A stretch of 64,000 nucleotides of DNA from Stagonosporopsis chrysanthemi (Eukaryota > Ascomycota > Dothideomycetes > Pleosporales > Didymellaceae): assembly GCA_022560025.1 (NCBI GenBank), contig JAFISE010000119.1, positions 31,513 through 95,512 of the forward strand, in the 5' to 3' direction. The translations under genes and the position numbers were made by a program. This document shows, one piece after another, positions 1 through 11,239 of the stretch. The notes under the pieces were generated by a model that saw only the letters and a list, made by a program, of their open reading frames with translations, had not been told where the DNA came from and ran no database searches. Every line of letters starts with the position of its first letter. Within the stretch, counting starts at the first letter, position 1.

Positions 1-1649
1 AAATCGTGTTTGAGCATGCCTCAAGTGGAAGTCATGAATACTCGTAATCCATCCATCATGGTGTTCATGTAGTCGCAGTCTTGTGCTATATCATATAAAA
101 CCAGCATTGGTCACACAAGATTTGAGATGGTTTCCGCAGATCCCTTGACCGGCGAAAGGCCAGGGAAAACGCAAGCAGTAGCGTTGCAAGTGGGATGCGC
201 TAGCACGAATTAGTCTGACGGGAGTCTTGCAAGGATCAAGTGAACGTAGAATTGATTCCCCGGTTCACCTCAGGGATGCTAGGCGGGTTTGCTGTGACAG
301 ACGAACGCCATGCAGTCTTCAATCCACCGCTCACGAGACTTGACTTGCAAGTCTGTGAAACTGTCACACCGCACCGCATCACTAAACCGAGTTGCGTTCT
401 TCTTCCTGCGGCACCTGCCGGCTCCTATAAGGAGCCGGCCGTTGGTGCGACTAACTGAGCTGCTTGCACCAAAGCCATGCTCGTCAACGAGGCTGACATG
501 TGCCTCTTCACTAGTTGCGGGATGTGCACACGGATGTCCGGAACACTACTGAGCTAGAAGTTGTCTGGGTCGGAGTTATTGTTCCGAAAGCAAAATCAAG
601 GACCATTAAAGCAGCAGGTCGTCGTCATACGTCGAGCAGTTGAGTTGGCCATCGTAATCAGCTGAATAGAGTTGCTGCGGTCAGCATCAACATTGCGCTG
701 CAGGTACAATCGGCAATATAGCGTTTCAATCATCTGCCATGAACGATTCTGCAAGCTAAAGTTCTCCCAGCCTTCAACGTTTCATCTTCCTCTCATGACA
801 TTGGAGAATTTCATTTAGAGTTCGCGCTACCGTGTGCAATCGGTTCCGGTCGCAAACTCCAGCCGTAGCGCCCGCGGATACCACAAAACGTGGAGTTCAG
901 CTTGCGTGCATTAGTGCCACCAAGGCCAGATCCGTTCCATGTCCATACTTGACTATCAGCACTTTAACTTCATAGCATGAGCAAAGTCCTACTAAAGTTT
1001 GGACAAGGTTTGACCACGGCTTCACGTTTCGCGCAGTGCACAGCAAAGCTCGTGTCTCCCGTTCAATCCACCACTCCCCGAGAAGACCGCAGGCAAAAAT
1101 GCTCCGGACGGGCATCTATTAGTATCTTGGTACACTACGGTCTGCGAGCTGAATTCCCCCAGCAACTTGTGAGATCGGAGGTAGTTCCGGATCTCTTTTG
1201 GCGCAACCCATCCATGGCGCAACAACATGTTAATAATCACACATCAGGTCTCCGAGTCAGACGTTAAGCCTCTCAGCGAACCATCGAGTCCTGCAAGCCA
1301 CATCGAACTTCGAACAGTAGTTCAGTGCCGTTGCCACGCTGATTGTACGATTGCCGACAACTGGAAGCGCACCGGCGCCCGCCCACTCAGTCTGATTAGT
1401 CGTCGATTCTTGAGGTTGCACATTATGCTTGGTACAGCCAGTCGGATTGACCACATAACTTGTCCCCTCAGCAGACCGTACCGGAAATATGTTCATTTTT
1501 GGCATTCTCCATGCGTTCATGTGATGATGGTCTCGGTATATTGTGCACTACTAGCAATCCCTCCCGTACCGTCAGTTCGCATATAAGTAAGGGGATGACA
1601 ACCCAGGTTCTTATCATCTGAACTATAGCTCACAGTCGTATGCTGCAGC
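1..1649. other. Gene-free left edge
   Basis: No reading frame here has a credible length, codon pattern or splice structure on either strand. The open frames are short, overlap one another on both strands and resemble no family I know. The right part should hold the promoter of the CFEM receptor gene that starts near 1650. I saw no repeats or RNA genes. Confidence 0.6.
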
Positions 1650-3536
1650 ATGTTGGTAATCAAGATGTTGTCGATTCGTGCGATGCTAGCCTCCATGCTC
1701 TTTGCAACGACCATGTCACAGTCGAGTATCGCACCTACAACCTCAATAATCTCTATGCTGGGTATGATACCAGAGTGTTCGGTAAGTGATAGGATTTCTC
1801 GCTTGTACGATTGGATTCGGCTGACGTCTCAGGTACCATGTGTCATGGATGATCTTTTCACTTCGGGGGCTTGTCCCATGACGACAGCTGAAGAACTGGC
1901 TGCATGTGCCTGCAGCAATATCACCATACAGGCAACGCTGTCGACGTGTGTGCAGAGATCCTGTGGATCTTTCGAGCAAAACCGTCAGTACGATACCTCG
2001 TTTATCCGTGTAGGCTAACATGATGCAGAGGTGGTTGCCTTTTCCAGCAGTCTATGCGATGCATACTCCAAAGACTCTCGTGTCAACGAGTTGAAAATAG
2101 CTTCCATTATCACTGTCGTCCTCTCAACCACATTTCTTTTCCTTCGACTGTACTCGAGATGGCTGAAAACCGGTCGCCTTTGGTCCGACGATATTTATGC
2201 TATCATTGCCGCTGTAAGTGGACTGTGCCTCAGTGGTATCTTCTGTGGCTAATAATATGGAGGTTCTTTTGATTTCTGTCGCGATTATAATCTTGGAGAT
2301 GTCTCTCAAGGGATTCGGTCTCCACTACTGGAATGTGCCAACCGCAAATGCTGTGGATCTGCTCAAGCTCTTCTACGTCTGCCAGATGCTGTATGTCGCA
2401 GTGCAGGTCTTTTCAAAGGTCGCTATACTTGCGCTTTATACTCGATTGTTCCCAGACTTCATCAAGTGGTTTAGATGGAGCATACGCGCCATGGTGGCGT
2501 TCATGGTATGTGCTGTCGATGTCATTTTGAATTTGGCTAGTCTAATCAAGTTCAGTATCTCCATGGTCTTGTTTTCTTTCTTCTTGTCGTCTTCCAATGC
2601 TTGCCAATCAAGTCTATCTGGGATAAGACTATCACAGATGCCAAGTGTCTTCCAGTCTCTGCCGTAATTGGATTCACCGGTGCAGGCCTAAGTATCATAG
2701 AGGACATCATTATCTTACTGCTTCCCTTGCCAGTTGTATGGCACTTGCAAATGAGCACGAGGAAGAAGATCGGTGTGATATTCTTAATCAGTGTAGGATC
2801 CTTGTAAGTAATTTACAAAACACGCTTGAGGCAGTTACTTACATATCACAGTGCTTCCATTACTAGCATCATTCGACTTAGGTTCGTTGTGAAATACTCG
2901 AACTCTTTCGACTCAACCTGGGATAATGTCGACGTGATCAAATGGTCCCTTATCGAGATTCTTTCTGCCTGTATCTGCGGCAACCTGCTACCACTCCGGC
3001 CGCTCATCGAGAAGATTATGCCACCTTTCCGCTCGATATATAGCTGGTACTCCGATCGCAGATCCTCTCGCAAGTCCTCCGAGAAGAACTCCACAGGCTA
3101 CCGCAACTTCGGCTGGTTCAGTCGTGCTGGCGGATCAAACAAGCCAAAGCTGATCTCTACTCTCAACTTCACTTGGATGAGTTTGTCGCCCAATGATAGA
3201 ACAGATTCAGACTGGAAGAACTCAACGAATTTGGACCAAGTCGCCATGATTTCGCCTCGGACTCCTCCACCTGCACACTTCGAGAAGAACCTTGTTGACG
3301 TGGAAGAAGATTACTTCCCAGATGTGCCGTATGGTTTGATTAAGAAAACATCCGCAACGGTCTTGAGGTCCCAGCAATCTGAGTTGACGAATACCTCATC
3401 TCAAATGACTGCTAGTAGCTTCGAGAGATCGAGTCGAGAGGGAAGCGAGAGAGGTCTAATACCGCCTGCGAGGGTGCATGAGCATCGCATCTCGGGGCCG
3501 TGGAGCCGCGCATTCGCGGTGCTTGACAGACGCTGA
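1650..3536 (+). CDS. CFEM-domain Pth11-like seven-TM receptor
   Basis: Six exons keep one frame: 1650-1781, 1833-1983, 2029-2213, 2263-2505, 2556-2803, 2852-3536, giving 547 residues (a second Met lies five codons downstream). After an N-terminal signal-like segment, residues about 40-110 form a CFEM domain with the eight-cysteine spacing: C-x3-C, a third Cys, C-A-C, C-x3-C, and a last Cys about 15 residues later. Residues about 110-370 carry hydrophobic helices typical of the fungal rhodopsin-like (Pth11-related) integral membrane family. The rest is a Ser/Thr-rich cytoplasmic tail. Such proteins are proposed surface receptors for host or surface cues in filamentous fungi; the ligand is unknown here. 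The position after C-x-C that is usually Asp is Asn. Family assignment is firm; signalling role is inferred. Confidence 0.88.
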
Positions 3537-5258
3537 GACCTGATGTCATGCGCATACTTTAATGAGCCTAACGTAATAACCATCTGCTTCTTCATCTTAT
3601 ATTGTGCTTTGGCATTGTCGCAGCCATCGCAAAACAAAAGCTGCTGGCTTCGGCATACAAAGAAGTGACCGTCTACACGAAAAGCCATTACCATGTTAAT
3701 GGTTCCGGACTGATGGCCCCAGCAGACAACACTTTTTCAGCAAACTGCCCTGTGGAGCGTATTCAATTTATGCTACACCGCCGAGCCAAACTCGAAAGGG
3801 CCTTATTTACAAGTCTCTATGTCATCTTCGGCGTGCAAGACCGAGCGCAGTCACGCATAGTCGCCGCACCATCATCATGCATTATAGGGCTACAACCGCA
3901 GCATCTGCTCCCCAAGACAACGGAAATTTGCGATGACCAATTGCTATCGTCCTATATGTTGCCGCTGCAGGCGCAGGCACGAAGAGCTGAGGTTCTACGA
4001 CTGCGAAAACAGGTCGATAGGCACAGAGGCTTCATCAGTCGTCTTCATCAGGATAACAAGAGCGCGTTCTTCTTCACAGGCACCTGGTATTCTGACATAC
4101 CGGCCTTCCCTCTGAGCGTCTTGCCTCACACGTCTACAGCAACTGCGGTCGAATTGGATTGAAAGCCAAGATGTAACTTGGTTAAGATCTTCGGAAATAT
4201 ACCTAAGGCTCCAACATCCAAACTTCGTATAGCGTCGTATTACAGGTACATACTACAGACCATATCTTTGGTTACACTTCCGCTTACAAACAGTGTTCCG
4301 CCAACAAAATGCGAAAGCTTGCCACCGCTCTTGCGAGCTTTCCAAGAACCGCATGGTGCTTCTCGCACATGTATTTAGCTCTTGTGTTCGCAGAGTGGGA
4401 GTTACAGTAGCTGTAGGTATATGGTCTCCGGGCTAATTTGGCTATAACGGCATCGAAGGGCATGATCTCGCCGTCCCGGCAATGTAGCTTGCACATGAGC
4501 TGAAGCAATATATGAAGCATCGTGCTGCTGCTGAACAAGCATACACAAGTTTTGTTTGTCCTCGACTTCGGTTCAGTCACTACGGCACCAAAGTCTAATA
4601 CAGAGGCTGAGGTGATGGCGCGGAAGCTGGGCGATATGGCTTGACGACATCACGTCGTTCGAGGTTCTACGACAGGCTTGTCCGGTTCGTGATAAGATGG
4701 ATCGATTCGCAAAAGGTCTGCTGGTTACGAGGACGCAAGCTGATTATGAAGATCGACGACTACAGCATTTTGTGGGTGAGTGCACGGTATCTACAAAAGA
4801 GAATTAGCTTTTTAAAACAACTCCACAATCGGCCGCAATCAAAAAGAGCGTTCACCTCGAGATCGATGTGGGTGCACGTGGGAAGGAATGACGAGGCATT
4901 CGTCCTAAAGGATCGCAAAGTCAGCTTTGATGCTTTGCGTTTCAACTAGGTAGACGGGTCACGATCAAGAGAAATTGGAAGCACGACTGGACTCATGGAT
5001 TTGTTGCATCAGATGCAAAGAAGGACGAAGGCTGAGTGAGGTGCGATTGCACAGCCCTGACCGACTAGGCCGCAAGGCTGCGACCCGCACAAGAACGGAT
5101 CTCGAGCACGAATCTTGCGCTTTGTAGAATCTCAGCCGGCAATGCAAATTGTTTTGCTCTTTTGTCTTACTGGATAAATTACATTTTAGGTCGAGCCAGC
5201 CGGCCACGATATGTAGGGAGACAAAGCTACAACTGCGGCCGAAAGATTTTCCACGGAT
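3537..5258. other. Intergenic, no supported gene
   Basis: A 560-nt open frame at 3602-4162 (+) lacks an ATG at its start and has no recognisable domain or hydrophobic pattern, so I do not call it. Other frames are shorter and overlap on opposite strands. Nothing structural was recognised. Confidence 0.5.
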
Positions 5259-5677
5259 TCATTGGCTCGAAACCTCCACCGCGGTGGCTGTGCCATTCCA
5301 TTCACTTTGATTGTCATCTAAGGCTGTAGTCACCAGCGACAGAGTATCAGACGACACCTGAATGTCGGAGTTATCGCTCACAGCCACTGGTGCCGCAGCC
5401 CCGCGTGTTGCATCCAAGGATTGCAATGAAGCATCAGCGACCCATCTAGCCCATGGTTCTGAAGGACTAGAGGCAGCTACAATTTGTGTGCCTGAATCAT
5501 CTGTTCAAAACAGATGAGTTTTAAGGACTGTGCCACCTGCGCATGATACATACCATTATCAACCAGGGTCACAGTCAGCACATCGTTCACCGGAACTTCA
5601 GCACTCTCTGTAGACTGGAAATAAGCGTTCCCGACCCAGGCACCAACTCCGGTGATTTGTTCACGAACACTAAGCCA
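5259..5677 (-). CDS. C-terminal exons of an unrecognised protein (partial)
   Basis: On the minus strand, 5677-5554 and 5500-5259 are both open and join in frame across a 53-nt intron with a GTATGT donor and a CAG acceptor, ending in TGA. The spliced product is about 121 residues: a stretch beginning WLSVREQ, then VNDVLTVTLVDN, then an Asp/Ser/Ala-rich tail. An AG acceptor just before 5677 (with an in-frame stop behind it) implies further upstream exons. Upstream minus-strand frames near 5770-6000 contain a hydrophobic run, but I could not connect them without a stop. It could be a real gene end or a decayed gene. I do not recognise the family. Confidence 0.4.
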
Positions 5678-8153
5678 CTGTTAGCGACGTCAAAGGCTGA
5701 GAAGCTGGGAAGCTGCTCACATCTCATCTGGGGCGGCGGCAGTGAGCAGGCTAAGCGAGTCCGACATGTTAGATCCAAGGCTTGCACGCAGAGATTTTGC
5801 GCAAGAATTTCACGGGGCCGGATGCTTCAAGCGGGCGCGTCGAGTTTATATACTCCAAAGGAATAGCCAGCAGGGCCATAGCGCACAAACAGATACACAC
5901 CGCTGTAACAACTAATACCGGGCGCTGTATCGGCAAAAGACGCATGCATACATGCTCGAGACCTATCAGTGATTGAACCTGATATCTCCGTAAGGAACCG
6001 TGACAATGCGATTGGATTGTTGAAATTGTCACAACGACAGGGATCACTTTACACGTTGGACGCGGCGAACAAAGCGAGTGCTTCAACCATGCAAAATGAT
6101 ACGAGGTCTCTGATCTTTGGCTGGTGCTAGACAGTTCAATAGGGGACGGTAAGGTGAGCTGCTGCCGATCTGTCAAAGCTATGTCTTGCGTCTTCGGGTA
6201 CGATGAAAAATACCTCCAATGAACGACAAGATGGTCATGTCAGTATCAAGGCATGATTTTACCATGACAAGCAATTCGTACTGGAAATTACGGCCAGCGC
6301 CGATTTTGTTCTTTGGTCCTCGAGCCAAAGCCCTGATCGGCGCTTAGATCCAAAACCACAGGGCGAGAAACAGTCGCCGGCCTCAACGCTGCGTACCAAT
6401 GGCGCGTACGGCCCGATCCACGCCGGGTGAGGCCTCGATCCCGAGTCAAGCACGGCCTGAATCAGGGCTCCCGATTCCAAGTGTTCTTGCATCCAAGTGA
6501 GTCCCGCATCCCGGTCTCAATGTTATTGCCGCATCCCCCGGCTTGTGAGCAGCATGGGGGGATCAGATATAGCGTGATCAAGCATCACCAGAACTTGCCA
6601 CTACATTCACTCGGCCCTAGTGTTTGCAAGAAGAGCTAATTACATGATCTATTGGACGTTCGCGACTTGTGCTACATAGAAATACAGGGGCTGTAGAGAA
6701 GCTATCATATGGGGCTGTAGAGAAGCTGTCATATGGGGCAGGTAGGCCTTACCGCGTTTGGCAAGTCGCTAGGAAGTCTCCCGGCTCCACGCTGTAAGAC
6801 ATGGTTTGTTCACATAAGACACCAGGCTCAAGTCGCATTGCAGCATGCACTCCTACGTGACAGGGATGTTTTCCAGATCCAAATGTCGACATCCCGCATC
6901 CTGACACAGGCATACCCCAACGACCGCTGCCCAATGCCAAAGTCGGTTTTGGAAACTTGCCGTCAAATGCCAAGGCAAAGCATCATACCGGCAGAGGACG
7001 ACCACGAGAGTTGAAGCCTTGCGAGATTGGAATTGTGGCTCGGGTGTGGGTGCCGCTACCGAGCAAGTCTGACTCACAGCGCCACAAGATCATGATAGGT
7101 TAGCACTGTCCTTGGACAAGTATGCCAGGGCTTGCTGTCGGCTTAGCGAGCTTGGGGGATCACGCGGGCTGAGCACCGTCTCTTCGTTCGCGCTGCGCGC
7201 CGACTCGAATATCTCTCGACTCAGGTCAGCAAGGCGGAATCTGAGATCTCACCGAAGCTGCAAGGTTGGATCTTGGTCGTGGCTGACTTGGGGAGCAGCT
7301 TCAGTTCACATAGATGACGCGCTCAGCCTTCCTTACCAAGCCTTTCTGCCTCAACGTAAGCGCCCGTCACCGGTTTCGTATTGCCAGTCCGTGCCCAGCC
7401 TTCTCGTGAAATCCGACCGCAATTTCTTTTTATACGAGTATTTGTTGAACTCAACTCTGAGTGATCGAGAAGTGGACGCATAATGTGGGTGAAAGTGAAA
7501 GAAATGATGTTAGCGCGTTGAGTAGGCCATGCACCTGTTCAGCCTCGTCGACCTCACCACGACTTCAACATCAGAGAATCTCAACTTCTCGAATTCCAGA
7601 CCATGGTATCCCGCAAGGAAGGGCTGCACTGTTCTCCTGAAAGCAGAACTCGGCGCTCGGAAGTATGGAGAGGTCATGGTGTGCTTGACAGAGAAGGTGG
7701 ATGCCATCATCAAAGACATCTTGGACGAGTAGGGAACTGGTGGATACAAATAAGGTATGGCTACATGCTCTCGCTGCCGATGTATCAACACTCAGAAGCT
7801 GATTGGATATGTGCTGAGCCGTCCACTGAGATTCTTCTCATGTTGCTGGCTCTTGACGCTCCGTTATGATTGAGGGCGCTCTGCATTAGCTAGCTGGACG
7901 CAAGTCCGTCACCTGTGACTCGCATATCTCTTGCTAGATTGCAAAATTCTGTAAGCATCTGTACTCGCTTAAATGTTACGCATGATCATGAGAGCTTGTG
8001 CTCGACAGCTGGTGGTCACTTCCCAAGCCCCACAATGTTAGTGAAAGAGAGATCCACGTAATGCGCAAGCTTGACAAACAAACGATTTCCGCCTGTCAAA
8101 CTCGAGCTGTCAAACTATGCCTCGAACAACCACTTCTACCTACGTCTCTACTC
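5678..8153. other. Intergenic, mostly non-coding
   Basis: No convincing gene. A hydrophobic minus-strand segment near 5820-5960 may belong to the fragment ending at 5259. A short plus-strand frame at 7529-7732 starts with ATG and encodes 67 residues, but it has no family resemblance and is overlapped by a longer antisense frame. A 24-bp tandem duplication lies at 6687-6734. Confidence 0.45.
6687..6734. repeat. 24-bp tandem duplication
   Basis: Two adjacent 24-base copies, 6687-6710 and 6711-6734, begin GGGGCTGTAGAGAAGCT and differ at one base (A versus G at unit position 18). A third copy starts with GGGG but then diverges. It lies outside any gene. Confidence 0.9.
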
Positions 8154-8746
8154 ATGTCCGTCCCACCACCTCCCCGCGCTCCGCGCATTGTGCCAATTAT
8201 CGCACCTTACACGCCCATAGCATCCTCCCAGGTACCAGATCCACAGCTCATTCCCGGCCCTCCCGGCCCTCCCGGCCCCCCCAGGCCCTCCAGGCATGCA
8301 CGGCAACTCCACCAAGTCGCTCGAGCAGCGCATCCACGAGCTCCTCTGGCCGTTCTGGCACCACAAGATGGAGCTTGAAGCACACCAAGACTACTCCACC
8401 GCCGTCCACGACGAGGTCAAGGCGTCGATCCTCTGCGGTATGTATACGTCTGACATTCTCATTCACCTGCTAATGCGTAGCAGAGAACATCGCTTGCCTC
8501 GTCCGCCACGGCCAGGTCGGCTTTGGCAAGCGCATCGACCCCGCGGACGTCTCGTTTGCGACCAAGAACTGGGCGGCCAGGGCGATTCGCAACGGCCCGG
8601 ACTCTGCTGGTATCGGCGTCTTCGTCAATGGTAATAGTGTTACTCACACCATTCTTCGCGCTGCTGTGGGCAAGGACGACGATGTTCTCGATAAGTTGGG
8701 CGAGCAGGCTGAGTTGCTGCTGGAGCCGTTCTTTCCTGGCGTTTGA
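8154..8746 (+). CDS. Collagen-like N-terminus small protein, apparent frameshift at C7
   Basis: ATG at 8154 opens a Pro-rich segment that turns into Gly-Pro-Pro repeats. At 8276-8282 there are seven C's. With six, the Gly-Pro-Pro series continues into the ATG at 8296 and on through exon 1 to 8437. A 46-nt intron (8438-8483, GTATGT...CAG) joins in frame to 8484-8746, ending FPGV-stop. The corrected model has 181 residues. As written, the second part could start at the 8296 ATG instead (134 residues). The globular part (EQRIHELLWPFW, then ENIACLVRHGQVGFG) is not a family I recognise. The precise continuity of the repeat across the C run suggests a sequencing or assembly error, or a very recent mutation. 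The function is unknown. Confidence 0.6.
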
Positions 8747-9305
8747 GAGAGCGTATGATTGCTTGTTCGGGTCGCTGACAGTTGAGGCAGACATATGATG
8801 CAGACAGAGATCTGCAATCGTGCTCTTGGTTTGTCGGCGCTCGAAGAAAGATTGCTGAGACTCGTTGTCCGTCGTTGCAGCAAAGTTGAATGCACGACCT
8901 GCTGTAGCGCGGCTTGGGCGCTCCCCATACCTAATCATACTTTCAATAGAAGGCTAACGCGTATCAAATCCATTCGATTCCCAATTTTACCTTGCTCACG
9001 GTACATCCCAGTCTCCATGAAGAACACAGGTTGACGTGACAGCAGTACCTCTTGGTTGACCCACGCTCTTGACTAGTACTCTGAAGTCTTTGAATCCCCT
9101 ACGCAAATGCCAGTTTGTGGAGAACAGGTGGGGTGGGAGCAATAAAGTAGCATCACGCTCGAGGTACAGCTTCATGGCAGCTTGAGCTGAATGTCAGTGG
9201 AACTTCCATATCGTGTAAAGGAGGTGCGTCAGACAAACTGACGGCATCGTAGTTGTTCATGGAAGCTTAAATCTGGACATTAACCTACTGCTACCGTCTG
9301 ACGAC
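8747..9305. other. Convergent 3' intergenic spacer
   Basis: This 559-bp spacer lies between two convergent genes. It should contain both 3' untranslated regions. I saw no coding potential or structural repeat. Confidence 0.55.
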
Positions 9306-10465
9306 TTAATGGATCGCCGAATCCACCCTCCCCAACCCCCCCATCTCCACCAGAATCTTAACATGCCTCTCCTTATCATTAATCAGCGCCTTGATGCCCC
9401 CCTCCACCAAGTCATCTAACTGGATCTTCCCCGTAATCATCTTCTCAGGCTGCAACTCCCCCTTGGCAAGCAACCCCACTACAGCCTCGAAATCTCGCCG
9501 CTGGTACCCCAACACAGCCGTATATTTCGCCTCACGAAAAACAAGCATATTTGGGTTAAACGGGACAGCCTTTTCCCAAATCGCGACATTGACAACGGTC
9601 CCCTGCACGCGCACAGCCTGACACGCCGTCTCCAGACTGGCCGGCACACCGGCGCAGTCAAAGACGACATCCGGGCCCCCCTGGCCGCTCAGCTCGCGCG
9701 CCGTCTTGACGACATCGTACGTCTTGGGGTCGAGGACGTGAGTGGCGCCGAAGTTGCGGGCGAAGCGCTGCCGCGACGAGGACACCTCGCTGACAAGGAT
9801 CTTATGCACGCCGCGGGCGCGCAGGCACTGGATGACTGCGAGGCCGATGGGGCCGCCACCGAGGACGAGCGCGGTGGTGTCGGGCGTCAGCGGGGCGGCG
9901 CTGATGGCGTGGTGAGCGACGCTGAGGGGCTCGACGAGCGCGGCGACGTCGAGGGGGATGGTGGATGGGAGTGTAATGATGGCGCCGGAAGGTACCACGA
10001 CGTCTTCACTGAGCCCTCCGCCGCCGCCGGATAGCCCGATGAAGCCGCCGTTGTAGCACACGTTCTCGACGCCCGCGAGGCACGCGTGGCAGTCTCCGCA
10101 TGCAATAGTGGGTTGGACGACGCAGTGCTGGCCGACTTGGAAACCGGAGACGTCGGGGCCCATCTCAGTGATTACCCCGGAGAATTCGTGGCCTAGAGTG
10201 ATGGGGATGGTGTCGTGGGTGCAGGGGTGAGGAGTTGTAGGTGCGAAGGTTGGTCCGCCGAGGTATTCGTGCAGGTCGGTGCCGCAGATGCCTACGTACG
10301 CCGGTGCGACCTGTTACGCTTTGTTAGCATCAAATTCATTCTTGGTCCTGTATGTGAAATGGAGAGATGAGAGCGTACTCGGACTTGTCCCGCGCCGCAC
10401 TTGGCCCTCGCCACATCATCCTCAATTCTGATATCCTCTTTGCCATAGTATCTTGCTGCGCGCAT
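9306..10465 (-). CDS. Zinc medium-chain dehydrogenase, (R,R)-butanediol dehydrogenase-like
   Basis: Exons 10465-10379 and 10310-9306 flank a 68-nt intron (GTACGC...CAG), giving 363 residues, normal for medium-chain zinc dehydrogenases. The catalytic zinc ligands are visible as C38 (in GICGTDLHE), H70-E71 (GHEF) and E156. A structural zinc site is formed by C100, C103, C106 and C114. The Rossmann motif GGGPIGLA lies near residue 180. The CGTDLHEY-x-GGP pattern with a long loop before GHE resembles yeast Bdh1 more than sorbitol or threonine dehydrogenases. The expected reaction is NAD(H)-dependent interconversion of acetoin and 2,3-butanediol, in the cytosol. The exact substrate cannot be fixed from sequence; sorbitol/xylitol dehydrogenase is the alternative. 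Confidence 0.87.
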
Positions 10466-11239
10466 GTCTGTGTGGGGTTTGCAGTCCCAATCTTGGAGCG
10501 ATAGTCGTGGTCGCTGTCGGTAGTGATAACGCTGTTGATGAACGCGCACTCAATCATGGCCGACATTCGACTCTTGTAGTAGATCGTGTAAATCACCCCT
10601 CTTCTGTTTGCTAGTACAGGTAAACACGGACCGATGGATTGCCTCAATGGCGATCTCCTGCAAGTCGGCTAATGAAAAGGGATAAGTAGCACAATAACAA
10701 AACAGCAGAAAAAAACTGGTGACACGAAAGCAGAAGGGCACCGGGCTGCTGCCCTTCTTAAAGCACAACGAAAACACCAGCTCTCGGCGTCAGCATCCGC
10801 GTCAGCCCAGCGCAACGGCACGGTTCTCTCCTGTTGCCGTGACATCGTGAGGTCGGATCTGGGTTCGTGGGCTGCAACGGGACTGGCAGGTCCGCACAGC
10901 CGTTGAGCTGTGAGTGGTGGGCGAGCCAAGCTTTGCGGGGGAGGGGTAAAGATGGAGCGAATCGGGTGCAGAGATCCGGGGTTGGCCAGTGTTCTAAAGT
11001 GGTTCTGGAAGCTGTTAATAAGGAATGCACAGTCCACTCGCATGCTCTGGAACGTTGTTCTCGGAGGATCGCCGATGTTGTTTGTGTTGATGAGATTCTA
11101 GCTGCAGATGTCGATATCGATGCTTGGCTATTCGTCCTGGTCCTAGCTGAAGCCATAAGCGCCCGTAAATGCAGTTCGAAACGCCGTGCATGCCAACAAT
11201 CCTTGATGTCTTCTGGCTCAGCTTTCAAATGCGAGCCTG
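10466..11239. other. Intergenic, 774 bp
   Basis: It lies between the 5' end of the dehydrogenase gene and the 3' end of the RPC53 gene (same strand), so it should hold the dehydrogenase promoter. The open frames here are short, lie on both strands and show no domain. Confidence 0.55.

Noticed and set aside
3602..4162. 186-residue plus-strand open frame
   Set aside because: It does not begin with ATG, has no domain, TM segment or signal peptide, and no neighbour supports it.
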